NCBI GenBank assembly: GCA_017448965.1
Contig: JAFSKK010000065.1
Coordinates: 1 to 50,938 of the forward strand
Length of the DNA stretch: 50,938 bases
Reading direction: 5' to 3'
Source of the DNA: Bacteroidaceae bacterium
Lineage (GTDB): Bacteria > Bacteroidota > Bacteroidia > Bacteroidales > Bacteroidaceae
Shown here: in pieces, positions 17,354 through 26,215 of the stretch
Numbering within the stretch: position 1 is the stretch's first letter
Layout: each line of letters opens with the position of its first letter
Notes under the pieces: generated by a model
Database searches by the model: none
What the model saw: the letters and a program-made list of their open reading frames with translations, nothing else
Told to the model about the DNA's origin: nothing
Program-made: the position numbers and the translations under genes

Positions 17354-20221
17354 TTATTTTTTCTGATAAATGATGTAGTCTTTGAGTTTCACCCACGATG
17401 CATTCTCATTATAGGTGGTTTGGTAGGCACCCACTTTCAGCGTGGGGCTGTTCACTTCGATGGGCGAGCCGGGCATGTTGTTCCAAGTCTTTCCGTCCTT
17501 GCTGGTGCGGGCAAAGAGTTGGTTGCCGCGACGCTCGAACTGGATGATAGGGTCGAAGTCGTAACCCTTATAATTGGGGAACTGAGGACGCCCATGACCA
17601 CTCAACATGGTGAACATATTGCCACAATTGTAGAGAGGGAATGCGCCCAACTGATAGTAGGTTGCCCCATCAGCGATGAGGATGCCGCCTTCGTTGAAGC
17701 CTGTCACGTTGTGCTGTTTTAATCCCTCCATATCAGCAACAGTTGCCATCACCACAAAGTCTCCAGTCACTTCTTGATAGATTTCACCTCCGTTTGCTAA
17801 TGGGGCGTTGTTGAAGTCGCCCGATTTTGTGGAAAGCGTGAACTCATCTTTCTTCTCAAAAGTGGGCTTCATGTTGGGTGAAAGGGTGAACTTGCTGTCG
17901 GGGTCAATTTCCTCGAAGTCATCGTCGCCGAGGGAAGGAATATCTTTCTGTTTATTAAATGCTTCGTAAAGGAACTTAACAGCATCTTCGGAGAGAGATT
18001 GTGGATAGATGCCCAAATAGTTGAGATAGCCCATAAAGTTGTTGGCTCCTGAACCATCAGCACCAATGGTGATGTGGCCGTCGGGACGTGTCATCAGAAA
18101 GTTGTTCTTCTCCTTGATGAGTTCCCCATTCAAATACACTTTTTCCATCCATCCGTCGAAAGTAATCACCCAGAACTGCCACTTTCCTTCACCTTCTTTT
18201 ATTTCCTTAGTTGCACCGCTGCTCTCGAAGGAGCCATTGTGGTTGATGAGTCCTGTTGATGGGTCAGTACCCAAACGGAACTCAGTGGTGGCGAGGTCTG
18301 CTCTGGAAGGTGACAATGAAACAAGCGTCGAAACAGGACCGACCTTCGTGCTGAGCACCCTAGCGGCAATGGTGTAGGGGGCATTGTAGCGATAAAATTG
18401 TGGCAGAGGTTTCTCGCTCACCAGTTGTTGAGTACCATTGAAGAAAAGTCCCCATTTGCCATCTTTCACACGTGCACGGATGGGCTTGTTAGCCTTAAAT
18501 ATCATAGAAGGCTTACTCTCTCCATCGCATTCTACTTCTGTCACATCAAATGGTTTATTGGGATTCTTTTCAGCCAATTGGTCAACAAACAGGACAAATG
18601 CCGAGTGAGGAAGATCTCTTTCGTTGGCCTCCACATCTTTCTTGTGCATGCCTGGATAACCGTCGTTGCTTTCCACATTCGTGTCGGGAAGGGTTGGCGC
18701 TTTCGCCCACACTTTCACGTTCCAGATGGCAGGCATGTGGCCGTTCTTCTGTGTGTCGGTGATGGTGATGCGCACATACTGTGCCTTCACGGTTCCCTTG
18801 TCAATCATGGGAGAACCCTGCATGGTGTTGTTCGTGCGGTCGGCGTAGAGTGTCCAGTTTTTGCCATCTAAAGAGGTCTCAATCTTATACTGATAGAAGA
18901 AGGTGGCATATTCGAATTGTGTCCACACCTCATTGAACTTCATGGGTTTGCCGAGGTCAATCTGCAACCATTCTTCATGCGCAGTAGAGGGTTTTCTGCT
19001 GTCCCAATTGCACTTTTGTGCCTTCCACAAAGTTGCGTTATTGTCATCCACAGCATATTCGGGCTTAAACCACTCGTCGTAGTAAGAAGAGGCAGTCACT
19101 TTGGCTCCGTATGCGAGATTCTTGTATTTCGAGGCTCCTTTGAAGAGGTCCACGTTCTGAGCATTGTGTGTGGGAACAATCGGAATGATGTTTCCCTGTG
19201 CATCAAATTTCAGTTCGTCGATGCACACCTGACGGTTGAATCCGTGGATGGATTTCGGATTGTTGTGGCGATGATAGACGATGTAATATTTCCCATCGAT
19301 GTCGATGATGGAGTGATGACCAGGCCCATGAACGGTTTCATCCTCGTTGGTGGTGAGGAGTTCGCCTTTATACTCGAAGGGACCCATTGGCCCTACGGTG
19401 GAAGTGGCGTACTGCACACGATAAGTGTCTGTGTGGCAAGAGCCGCTGGAGTAGGTGAAGTAATAAATGCCGTTACGTTTGAACACGAAAGGTGCCTCGA
19501 AGATGTCTTTCAATTCTGTGTTGGGAATCAGCCGTTTCTCCGCGAAGAACTCATCGGCAGCGATGGGGAAGGGACGGTTCTCGTTCCATCGACGGGCATC
19601 TTTCGCCACATTCTCCTTCAAAGCAGACACGTCGAAATCGCCATCCTTGAGTTTCGCCACACCACAACCAAAGCCTTTGTAGATGCCCCAAGTGGTGAAG
19701 TAGAGATATTGACTCTTGTCATCATCCACAAACAGTTGCGGGTCAAGAGTAATCACATTGTGCACATATCGATCGGGCACCATCACGGCGTCTTCTTTTC
19801 CAAGAATGTTGTGCCAAGGGCCGATGGGGGAGTCGCTTTCACCGATGTTGATGTTGCAAGGTTCGCAATAGAAGTAGCGGTATTTTCCGTTGGGCATCAG
19901 CACCACATCGGGTGCCCACACCACTTCGGTGGTCGGCCAGTTCATCACGATGTTCTTCCAGTTGACGAAATCCTTGCTCACCCACACTTGTGCAGGGCCG
20001 TATCCGTTGCCCGTCCCGTCGGTGGTGGCATACAGATAATACGTATCGCCAAACTTTCGGATGGTGGGGTCGGCGAAATAACCTGGGATGAAAGGGTTTG
20101 CATTCCCCGGCTCATTCCAAGCGGTGCCCGCAACGGGCGATGGTGTGTACTCTCTCGGTCGCTGCTGGGCAGACAGGGTGGTCGAAGCCATCAGCAGGAG
20201 TGGTAAAACAATTCTTTTCAT
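17354..20221 (-). CDS. Secreted multidomain glycoside hydrolase family 43
   Basis: 955 aa. Signal peptide MKRIVLPLLLMASTTLSAQ; I start at ATG 20219-20221, though upstream in-frame ATGs exist. Order: five-bladed GH43 catalytic domain (about 30-370) with the Asp of PGYFADPTIRKFGDTYYLY and later EAPFVFKRNGIYYFTYS; an F5/8 type C (CBM32-like) carbohydrate-binding domain (about 365-505, NLAYGAKVTASSYYDEW); a LamG/concanavalin-like domain (about 610-740); and a C-terminal DUF1349-like beta sandwich (about 780-955). Family members cleave arabinose, xylose or galactose side chains, and the galactosidase partner suggests a galactan- or arabinogalactan-type target (inference). There is no SusC/SusD pair or regulator next to it, so this is not a full polysaccharide utilisation locus. 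Confidence 0.9.
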   Translation of the reverse strand: MKRIVLPLLLMASTTLSAQQRPREYTPSPVAGTAWNEPGNANPFIPGYFADPTIRKFGDTYYLYATTDGTGNGYGPAQVWVSKDFVNWKNIVMNWPTTEVVWAPDVVLMPNGKYRYFYCEPCNINIGESDSPIGPWHNILGKEDAVMVPDRYVHNVITLDPQLFVDDDKSQYLYFTTWGIYKGFGCGVAKLKDGDFDVSALKENVAKDARRWNENRPFPIAADEFFAEKRLIPNTELKDIFEAPFVFKRNGIYYFTYSSGSCHTDTYRVQYATSTVGPMGPFEYKGELLTTNEDETVHGPGHHSIIDIDGKYYIVYHRHNNPKSIHGFNRQVCIDELKFDAQGNIIPIVPTHNAQNVDLFKGASKYKNLAYGAKVTASSYYDEWFKPEYAVDDNNATLWKAQKCNWDSRKPSTAHEEWLQIDLGKPMKFNEVWTQFEYATFFYQYKIETSLDGKNWTLYADRTNNTMQGSPMIDKGTVKAQYVRITITDTQKNGHMPAIWNVKVWAKAPTLPDTNVESNDGYPGMHKKDVEANERDLPHSAFVLFVDQLAEKNPNKPFDVTEVECDGESKPSMIFKANKPIRARVKDGKWGLFFNGTQQLVSEKPLPQFYRYNAPYTIAARVLSTKVGPVSTLVSLSPSRADLATTEFRLGTDPSTGLINHNGSFESSGATKEIKEGEGKWQFWVITFDGWMEKVYLNGELIKEKNNFLMTRPDGHITIGADGSGANNFMGYLNYLGIYPQSLSEDAVKFLYEAFNKQKDIPSLGDDDFEEIDPDSKFTLSPNMKPTFEKKDEFTLSTKSGDFNNAPLANGGEIYQEVTGDFVVMATVADMEGLKQHNVTGFNEGGILIADGATYYQLGAFPLYNCGNMFTMLSGHGRPQFPNYKGYDFDPIIQFERRGNQLFARTSKDGKTWNNMPGSPIEVNSPTLKVGAYQTTYNENASWVKLKDYIIYQKK

Positions 20222-20266
20222 TTCCATTTTCATATAAACTAATCTAAACAAATCTTCTTCTTTTCC

Positions 20267-20352
20267 GTTGTTCATAACTTACGGATAATTATTCATAAGT
20301 TACGGATAATTATTCATAACTTATGAACAAATATTCATAACTTATGAACAAC
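20267..20352. repeat. Palindrome array B (inverted near-copy of array A)
   Basis: Four palindrome units on the plus strand with axis bases C, G, C, C, e.g. TTCATAACTTATGAA. The reverse complement matches array A (4532-4614) at every position except the four axes, where each base is swapped G for C or C for G. It lies between mltG (stop 20426) and the GH43 start (20221). The downstream 70 bp are G/C-rich and contain ACCGTC/GACAGT-type words. Confidence 0.9.
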
Positions 20353-20425
20353 TTCTCTACTGTCGTTACCGTCTTTTCGGTAGTGGAAGTGCCGTAAGTC
20401 CGTTACTGTCGGTGGGGAAAATACG

Positions 20426-21472
20426 TTAGCGGCGTATTCCTCTCTCATTCAGCGCACGGATGTAGCGAGCGGCATTGCGTTGGTGTTCGCCGTAAGTTAC
20501 GGCAAAGTTGTGTGTGCCCGAGAAGTCTTCCTTGGCGCACATATAGAGGTAGTCGTTTTTGGCGTGATTGAGCACCGCATCCAGCCCTGCAATGCTGGGC
20601 ACCCGGATGGGGCCAGGAGGCAGACCCGTGTGGCGGTAGGTGTTGTAGGGCGATTCCACTGCCAGATGCTCGTTCAGCACTCTGCGGATGGAGAAGTCGC
20701 CCACAGCGTAAATCACGGTGGGGTCGCTTTGTAGCGCCATTCCTCGGCGCAATCTGTTCAGGTAGAGGGCGGCAATGGTGGGCTTCTCGCCGTCGTTGGC
20801 TGTTTCGCTGTCCACGATGGAGGCCAACGTGATGACCCCTTCTTTCGTCATTTCCATTCCGGCATACGCACTCACTTCCTTCAGCTTCTGCATGCGTTTC
20901 TCGTTCCAGAAACGTTGGTTCTCTTTCTGCATGCGTTCCATGAGTTTCTCGATGCTCACGTCCCAATACACTTCATACGTGTTGGGGATGAACAATCCTG
21001 GCAGCGTTTCCTGGGTGTACCCCAACGCCTTGATGTTCTCTTCGTTGGCAAGGTATTGGGAGATGCTGGCAGAGTCGGCCATCAGCTGATGAGCCAATCG
21101 GCCCGCCATCATGTTCACCGTCCTCACAGAGGGCACCACCAGCATGATGGGCTTCTCGTTGTGGTTGCGGATGTCGCGTATGAAGTTCAGCATGGTCAGG
21201 TCGGATCTCACCTCGTAGCGTCCTGTGCGGATGCGGTCTTTCAGTTTCAGCAGTCTTGCATAGAGGTCGAACACCTGCATGCTCTGTGGCTTTGCCTGCT
21301 GTTCCACTTTCAGGCGGATGGAATCCACATCGTCATCGTCATCAATATAAATATAGGTGGTCTCCTCCAAGTCGAAGCCGCTCCAGTACACCCGCCAAGC
21401 TGCCACACATGTAGCCGCTATAAAGATGCACAGCACCCACCAAATCCAAACGTTCTTCTTGTTTTTTGCCAT
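20426..21472 (-). CDS. mltG: Endolytic murein transglycosylase MltG (YceG-like)
   Basis: Membrane-anchored lytic transglycosylase that cuts nascent peptidoglycan strands and sets glycan length. 348 aa: one N-terminal membrane helix (VWIWWVLCIFIAATCVAAW), a LysM-like region, then the YceG catalytic domain with TLPGLFIPNTYEVYW, ALYLNRLRRGMALQSDPTVIYA, and the C-terminal PPGPIRVPSIAGLDA. Oddity: the position of the catalytic glutamate in E. coli (ASIVEKET) reads ASIVDSETA here, with Asp221 in place of Glu; a Glu follows two residues later. The gene has its own promoter just upstream. Confidence 0.93.
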   Translation of the reverse strand: MAKNKKNVWIWWVLCIFIAATCVAAWRVYWSGFDLEETTYIYIDDDDDVDSIRLKVEQQAKPQSMQVFDLYARLLKLKDRIRTGRYEVRSDLTMLNFIRDIRNHNEKPIMLVVPSVRTVNMMAGRLAHQLMADSASISQYLANEENIKALGYTQETLPGLFIPNTYEVYWDVSIEKLMERMQKENQRFWNEKRMQKLKEVSAYAGMEMTKEGVITLASIVDSETANDGEKPTIAALYLNRLRRGMALQSDPTVIYAVGDFSIRRVLNEHLAVESPYNTYRHTGLPPGPIRVPSIAGLDAVLNHAKNDYLYMCAKEDFSGTHNFAVTYGEHQRNAARYIRALNERGIRR

Positions 21473-21491
21473 ATATTATATTAATAATGTG

Positions 21492-21500
21492 GCAAAGGTA
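21492..21500 (-). promoter_or_regulatory. -7 element of the mltG promoter
   Basis: Minus-strand TACCTTTGC, an exact -7 match about 20 nt before the mltG ATG, so the leader would be very short. No convincing TTTG at -33 was found. Confidence 0.6.
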
Positions 21501-21591
21501 AGAAATCTTGCTGACATGATAAAGTGAATCGTGAAGTAAAAAATGTTTTTTTTACAAAAATCAACTAATGATGAAAAAAAGTAAAAAAAAA

Positions 21592-21626
21592 TTTGGCTGT
21601 TTTTTTTTTTTTTTCTATACCTTTGC
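21592..21626 (+). promoter_or_regulatory. Promoter with a 15-T tract in its spacer (secreted cluster)
   Basis: TTTG (21592-21595) and TACCTTTGC (21618-21626) are 22 nt apart. The spacer contains an uninterrupted run of 15 T (21600-21614). Homopolymers of this length slip readily, so the spacing, and hence promoter strength, could vary between cells. Predicted start near 21633, about 17 nt before the ATG of the first gene. Confidence 0.75.
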
Positions 21627-21649
21627 ATTTTCTAACGAAAACAATAACC

Positions 21650-22003
21650 ATGGAAAAGAAAATGATGAATATGAAATTGATTTTTACACTCATGATGCTT
21701 CTATGTGGTATTGTTCACATACAAGCTCAAAGCGCAGACAACGACAAGAAAGTCAAGCGTATCTTGTTTGATCGCGAGCAAGTGACAGTTGTTTATGCTG
21801 ATGGCACCCAAGAGGAAGCTGACAATGGGATTGTCGTGAAAAAGGAAGGCAAAACCACATCCATCAAGGGCATCAAAGGCAAAAAGTCCAAGAACAGCGA
21901 ATTGTATGACTTGCAAGGTCGCAAACTGACTGCTGCGCCCCAACGCAAGGGCGTGTACATCAAGCGAGAAGGAAAACAGGTTCGAAAAATCGTCAAAAAG
22001 TAA
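21650..22003 (+). CDS. Small secreted protein with surface-sorting-like C-terminal tail
   Basis: 117 aa of unknown function. A signal peptide (LIFTLMMLLCGIVHIQAQ) leads to a short basic body with VTVVYADGTQEEA, a motif echoed in the next gene (IKIVFADGSTKVY). The C-terminus SELYDLQGRKLTAAP...KGVYIKREGK has the shape of the tails of cell-surface proteins in this order (compare the proteins ending at 26013 and 33449), which resemble type IX secretion sorting domains. The protein is little more than signal peptide plus tail, so it is unusual. Start chosen at ATG 21650 after the promoter; ATG 21671 (MKLIF) is an alternative. It lies 5 nt before the hydrolase gene. Confidence 0.75.
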   Translation: MEKKMMNMKLIFTLMMLLCGIVHIQAQSADNDKKVKRILFDREQVTVVYADGTQEEADNGIVVKKEGKTTSIKGIKGKKSKNSELYDLQGRKLTAAPQRKGVYIKREGKQVRKIVKK

Positions 22004-22008
22004 CAGCT

Positions 22009-23877
22009 ATGAAGAAAATTCTACTTACACTCTTTGTTCTTTTGACGACTTTTGCTGCTGAGGCAAAAATCATCAAGATAGTCTTTGCTGATGGTTCGAC
22101 GAAAGTCTACACCAGCAGTCAGCTCTCTGCCATCGATTTTAGTGAAGAGGGTTATGTGACGGTGACTGGTTACGACGGACAAATCCTTCTGGAAAGTGAA
22201 GGTGCGCTGGATATGCTGACCATTGACGAGGATGAGGCGGTTTATGAACAGAAGTCAGATGTTTTACTGTTTGATATGGACGTGGATGGTATGCCCATTA
22301 AACTGAATGATAAGCGTCCCGTCACCAGGCTCAACTACTTCTATCCTTCCACCGATCCTTTTGGTGAACCCATATCGCTGAGCGGCACCATCATCATCCC
22401 CGACGAGATTTGGAACGGCGAAAAAAGTAGCGAAGGCATCATGCTGTTCAATCACTACACCGTCTTCCACCGCGATGAGGCTCCCACTCGAGGATATGCT
22501 CCGCTGGAAAGCATGTTTATGGCTAATCCTTTGAAACCCAATTATATCGTCGTGGAGAGCGATTTCTATGGATTTGGCTCAACGGTACGCTTTCCGCAGG
22601 CTTTCCTGCAAGGCACCAACAACGCTCGTGCCAGCCTTGACGGTCTGTTGGCTGCACGTCGCATTCTTGAAGAGATGGGCATCGATTACGGCCCGCTCTG
22701 CTTCAATTTAGGCTATTCGAGTGGTGGTTTCGACGCACTTGCCACCCAGAAATTGCGCGACATGGAATATGCTGACCGGGTATCCTTCGATAAGACCTTT
22801 GCCGGTGGTGGTCCATACGACCTTGCTGAATGTTATCGTCAGTATGTGACCATCGACTCTACTGCCTACAATGCGGTGCCCCTATTGCTGATGGTCTCGA
22901 CCAAGGAGACGCAAAGGATGGATATAGAATACACCGATGTGTTCCAACCTGGTATTGCTAATCGCATAGACAAACTCATCCACTCCAAGAACTTTTCTTC
23001 GTGGCCTGTATGCGACAGCGTGGGACGAGAGAAAAAGGTGCACGAGATTCTTACACCTGAGTATTGCGACCTCAATAAGGAGGGATGCCAAACAATTCTC
23101 TCCATATTCCACGACTTGAGCATCGCAACCGGTTGGGTGCCAGATCCTTCGCAGCGACTCTTCATCTACCACTCACGTGGCGATGACTACGTGCCTGTTC
23201 AGTCGGCTCGTGGCATTGTTAAATTCTTACAGAACAATGGCTTCGAAGCCAGCATCGTGCCCGGTAAGACCAATCTCCAAACCAACTTCCTGGTGCGCGA
23301 CATGGGGCATCTCACGGCTACTGTCGTCTATCTTATTCAGAGCTTGGCTGCCATCGAGGCTTGGCCCGAAATGTACACAAACGGTCAGCTGAACCCTATC
23401 TATGCTTCTATCATCAGTGGAGAACTTGACCTCGTTGCCACCATGCGCCGTCTGGACGCGATGGGCATCGACTGCCGCGCCATTATCAAGGAGGTTTTGG
23501 CACAACTGTCTAAACAGGGCGATGAGGAAGCCGGCAACGTTGAGTTCAATCCTATGACTATAATGGTGCTGATGAGTCAAGCATGCGAGAAGATGGGCAT
23601 CACTTTTGAAGAACTCAACGAAATGTGCTACGACAGCGGTATCGACTTGAATGCGTTCATCACAGACCTGATTGCCTACTTCAGCGAAGAGACTGAAAAT
23701 GCTGAGAATGATGAAGTTGAAAATGTCGAAGGTGACCAGAGTGAAGACGCTGAGGATAACAAAATTGAAGCAGCTTCCAACAGGGCTGCAGCACGACTCC
23801 TTAACATCGTGGAGCACCCAACGATGACACCAGCTGAACGATACGAACAGCAACTTCGCCAATGGCTCGACAAGTAA
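22009..23877 (+). CDS. Secreted alpha/beta hydrolase (lipase/esterase-like)
   Basis: 622 aa with signal peptide (ILLTLFVLLTTFAAEA). After a beta-rich N-terminal segment containing IKIVFADGSTKVYTSSQL, an alpha/beta-hydrolase domain follows. The nucleophile elbow is GYSSGG (Ser237), the acid is probably Asp392 or Asp393 in YHSRGDDYVPVQSA, and the base is His434 in DMGHLTA. The layout resembles secretory lipases and feruloyl-type esterases with a long lid region. The C-terminal about 80 residues are very acidic (ETENAENDEVENVEGD) with no sorting tail. Substrate unknown. It is the middle gene of a three-gene secreted cluster. Confidence 0.8.
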   Translation: MKKILLTLFVLLTTFAAEAKIIKIVFADGSTKVYTSSQLSAIDFSEEGYVTVTGYDGQILLESEGALDMLTIDEDEAVYEQKSDVLLFDMDVDGMPIKLNDKRPVTRLNYFYPSTDPFGEPISLSGTIIIPDEIWNGEKSSEGIMLFNHYTVFHRDEAPTRGYAPLESMFMANPLKPNYIVVESDFYGFGSTVRFPQAFLQGTNNARASLDGLLAARRILEEMGIDYGPLCFNLGYSSGGFDALATQKLRDMEYADRVSFDKTFAGGGPYDLAECYRQYVTIDSTAYNAVPLLLMVSTKETQRMDIEYTDVFQPGIANRIDKLIHSKNFSSWPVCDSVGREKKVHEILTPEYCDLNKEGCQTILSIFHDLSIATGWVPDPSQRLFIYHSRGDDYVPVQSARGIVKFLQNNGFEASIVPGKTNLQTNFLVRDMGHLTATVVYLIQSLAAIEAWPEMYTNGQLNPIYASIISGELDLVATMRRLDAMGIDCRAIIKEVLAQLSKQGDEEAGNVEFNPMTIMVLMSQACEKMGITFEELNEMCYDSGIDLNAFITDLIAYFSEETENAENDEVENVEGDQSEDAEDNKIEAASNRAAARLLNIVEHPTMTPAERYEQQLRQWLDK

Positions 23878-23922
23878 AAGCACAACGGATACTTTATTTA
23901 TTTACCTCAAAATTTAGCAATT

Positions 23923-26013
23923 ATGAAAACAAAACTACTATCGGTATTAGCCCTGTTCCTGATGGTTTCTACAGGGGCTAAGTCGCAGGAAGTCGCGACA
24001 GACGTGAACTACGCGGTGACGAAAATCTCCAATCCCGAACATGGTGAACGAGAAATCGACGGCCTTGTAGAGGGTGGAGACAGAGAAAACAGCTACACTT
24101 GGCGCTTGGCCATGAGGGGTGACGAGATTTACATCGCCACCGCCAGAAACATCGCCAGCGCACTGGTCAACATGTATGGCTCAGCCTTTGCCGAAGCAGG
24201 AATCTCACTCGATACCTTCTGGGCAATGATTAATGCCATCTCCAACGGCGACATCTACCGCAACGACGTGAGTGAGGGTGCTAACATCATCTCTTACAAC
24301 CGCAAAACAGGCGAGTTCAAGGTGGTCTATACAGCTGATCTAGGAGATTATTTCCGCATGGCTGTCACCTTTGGCGACGATGTTTATTTTGGCTCCTATT
24401 CTGCCAATCCAGCCAATCCACAGTACATCCTGAAACTGGATGCTGAGGGCAACTTCACGAAAGTGTTCGAAACCATGAATTCTGTATCGCTTCGTGCCAA
24501 CTGTGAATACGACGGTCATCTGTTCTTTGCCGGTGCCGACGACAGGGAAATCGTGGAGGGTGAAGGAACACCTGCCAAGATGGCCATCCTGAAAAAGAGC
24601 AACGAAGATGATACCGTGTGGGATCGTGTGGCCGACTACAAGGACTTTGGCCTCATTCCTTACGACCCCATCATGAGCAGCTGGGCAGGATGCCCCATTT
24701 GGGAACTGGCTGTACACAATGGCTACATCTATGCCACCGCACCCAGCTACCGTGGTTTCGTCATCTTCAAGGGACGTCCTGCACAGGCTGGTGAATCAGC
24801 TAACGAGTATGGCTGGCATTGGGAAGAAGTGGCAGGCACGAACAATGGCATCAACAACCCTGGATTGAGCGACATCACAGGTGGAGAACCTGGAACTATG
24901 AGGTCTCTCATTGGCTCAGTCTATGAGTTCAATGGTGAATTGTATGCTTACAATTTCGACCACTCTTTCGGTGGCGAGGCTGCTGCTTTCGCAGGTGTGT
25001 TCCAGCAACTTGCGGGTAAGGATGTGAAATCTTCTGACTATCTGGAATACATGTACAACTCATTGCACAATCCGCAGAAAGTGTGGAAGCTGGATGATGA
25101 AACAGGCAAATTCGTTGAGTGCAAAAACTTCACCAAACTCATGGAGGGAACGACCAACGAGTACGTGTGGCGTATGGGCGAATATGACGGTCAGCTCTAC
25201 ATCTCCACGATGGATGCAGGCATCTTCTACGGCTATCTCACACAGCTCACCAACGGAAGTCTCCTCAAGATGAGCCCAGAAGAAATCCGTACAAAAATTG
25301 GTTATGTGAATGCGGTCATCAAGTTGCTTGCTGACGAAAAGAAGGGCACATCGGCTGCTGACCTGAAGCAGAAACTTGCGCTCGTGGAGGTGCTTCTCAA
25401 ATCATTCACGATTGAAAAGGAGAATGCTGATGGACAGGTTGAAAAGATGATTGATTTCCAAAAACTTGTTCCTGTTGTGAAGACCATGATTGATATGTAT
25501 CTGGCTACCCTGCCAGGTGAAGACCTTAGCTCGAAAGCCATTCTGCTGGCGATGACCAAGGTGAAAGAGGGTCTGCAGGAAGTTGCTGATAAGATTGACA
25601 TTGAAGGTATGGAGAAATATCTGTACATCAACAACAGAGTGAAGAATGACGAGTGGGGCTTCGACCTTGTACGCACCTCCGATGGTGAGAATTTCGAAGT
25701 CATCACACGCAATGGCTTCAACGACAAGTACAACTACGGTTGTCCTTCGTTCCTTGCAACAGAAGAAGGTCTCTACATCGGTACTTGTAACCCATTCTAT
25801 GGAGGACAGTTGTACCTGCTGACCAACAACGACTCAAAACTTGATCCCGAGTATGATGCGAGCCGCATAGAAGAGACTACGACAGGCATCGCAAAACCCG
25901 CAGGTGCAGGTGCTGCCGCCACTTATTATGATTTGCAGGGCCGTCGTCTCAAGAGCAAACCCGCACAGAAGGGTGTTTACATTCAAGGCAATAAGAAAAT
26001 CATGGTGAAGTAA
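23923..26013 (+). CDS. Secreted/surface protein of unknown function with sorting-like tail
   Basis: 696 aa. Signal peptide (LLSVLALFLMVSTGAKSQE). Repeated segments of the type YTWRLAMRGDEIYIATAR, YKVWRMGEYDGQLYIST and GCPSFLATEEGLYIGTCNPF suggest a beta-propeller-like fold, interrupted by a helical insertion around residues 450-560. The C-terminus YYDLQGRRLKSKP...KGVYIQGNKKIMVK matches the surface-sorting tail type seen in the first gene of the cluster. I do not recognise an enzyme motif. It is followed by a strong terminator, so it is the last gene of the unit that starts at 21650. Confidence 0.75.
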   Translation: MKTKLLSVLALFLMVSTGAKSQEVATDVNYAVTKISNPEHGEREIDGLVEGGDRENSYTWRLAMRGDEIYIATARNIASALVNMYGSAFAEAGISLDTFWAMINAISNGDIYRNDVSEGANIISYNRKTGEFKVVYTADLGDYFRMAVTFGDDVYFGSYSANPANPQYILKLDAEGNFTKVFETMNSVSLRANCEYDGHLFFAGADDREIVEGEGTPAKMAILKKSNEDDTVWDRVADYKDFGLIPYDPIMSSWAGCPIWELAVHNGYIYATAPSYRGFVIFKGRPAQAGESANEYGWHWEEVAGTNNGINNPGLSDITGGEPGTMRSLIGSVYEFNGELYAYNFDHSFGGEAAAFAGVFQQLAGKDVKSSDYLEYMYNSLHNPQKVWKLDDETGKFVECKNFTKLMEGTTNEYVWRMGEYDGQLYISTMDAGIFYGYLTQLTNGSLLKMSPEEIRTKIGYVNAVIKLLADEKKGTSAADLKQKLALVEVLLKSFTIEKENADGQVEKMIDFQKLVPVVKTMIDMYLATLPGEDLSSKAILLAMTKVKEGLQEVADKIDIEGMEKYLYINNRVKNDEWGFDLVRTSDGENFEVITRNGFNDKYNYGCPSFLATEEGLYIGTCNPFYGGQLYLLTNNDSKLDPEYDASRIEETTTGIAKPAGAGAAATYYDLQGRRLKSKPAQKGVYIQGNKKIMVK

Positions 26014-26082
26014 TTTCTCGTATGTTCTTCGTTAATGGGCGGAACCATTTGTAATGTTCCTCCAATAACGGTTTGATATTGT

Positions 26083-26121
26083 AAGTGTCCCAAGGTCAAT
26101 ACGACTTCGGGACACTTTTTT
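26083..26121 (+). terminator. Rho-independent terminator of the secreted cluster
   Basis: Arms AAGTGTCCC (26083-26091) and GGGACACTT (26109-26117) with a 17-nt loop, followed by a T run. Confidence 0.9.
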
Positions 26122-26215
26122 ATCTGACTTTTCGAGAAAACTCAGATAATCTTTTCGTGTTTTTGGAAAGTTTCGTAACTTTACACCCGAATTCATTTAT
26201 TTAACAGAAAAAGTA

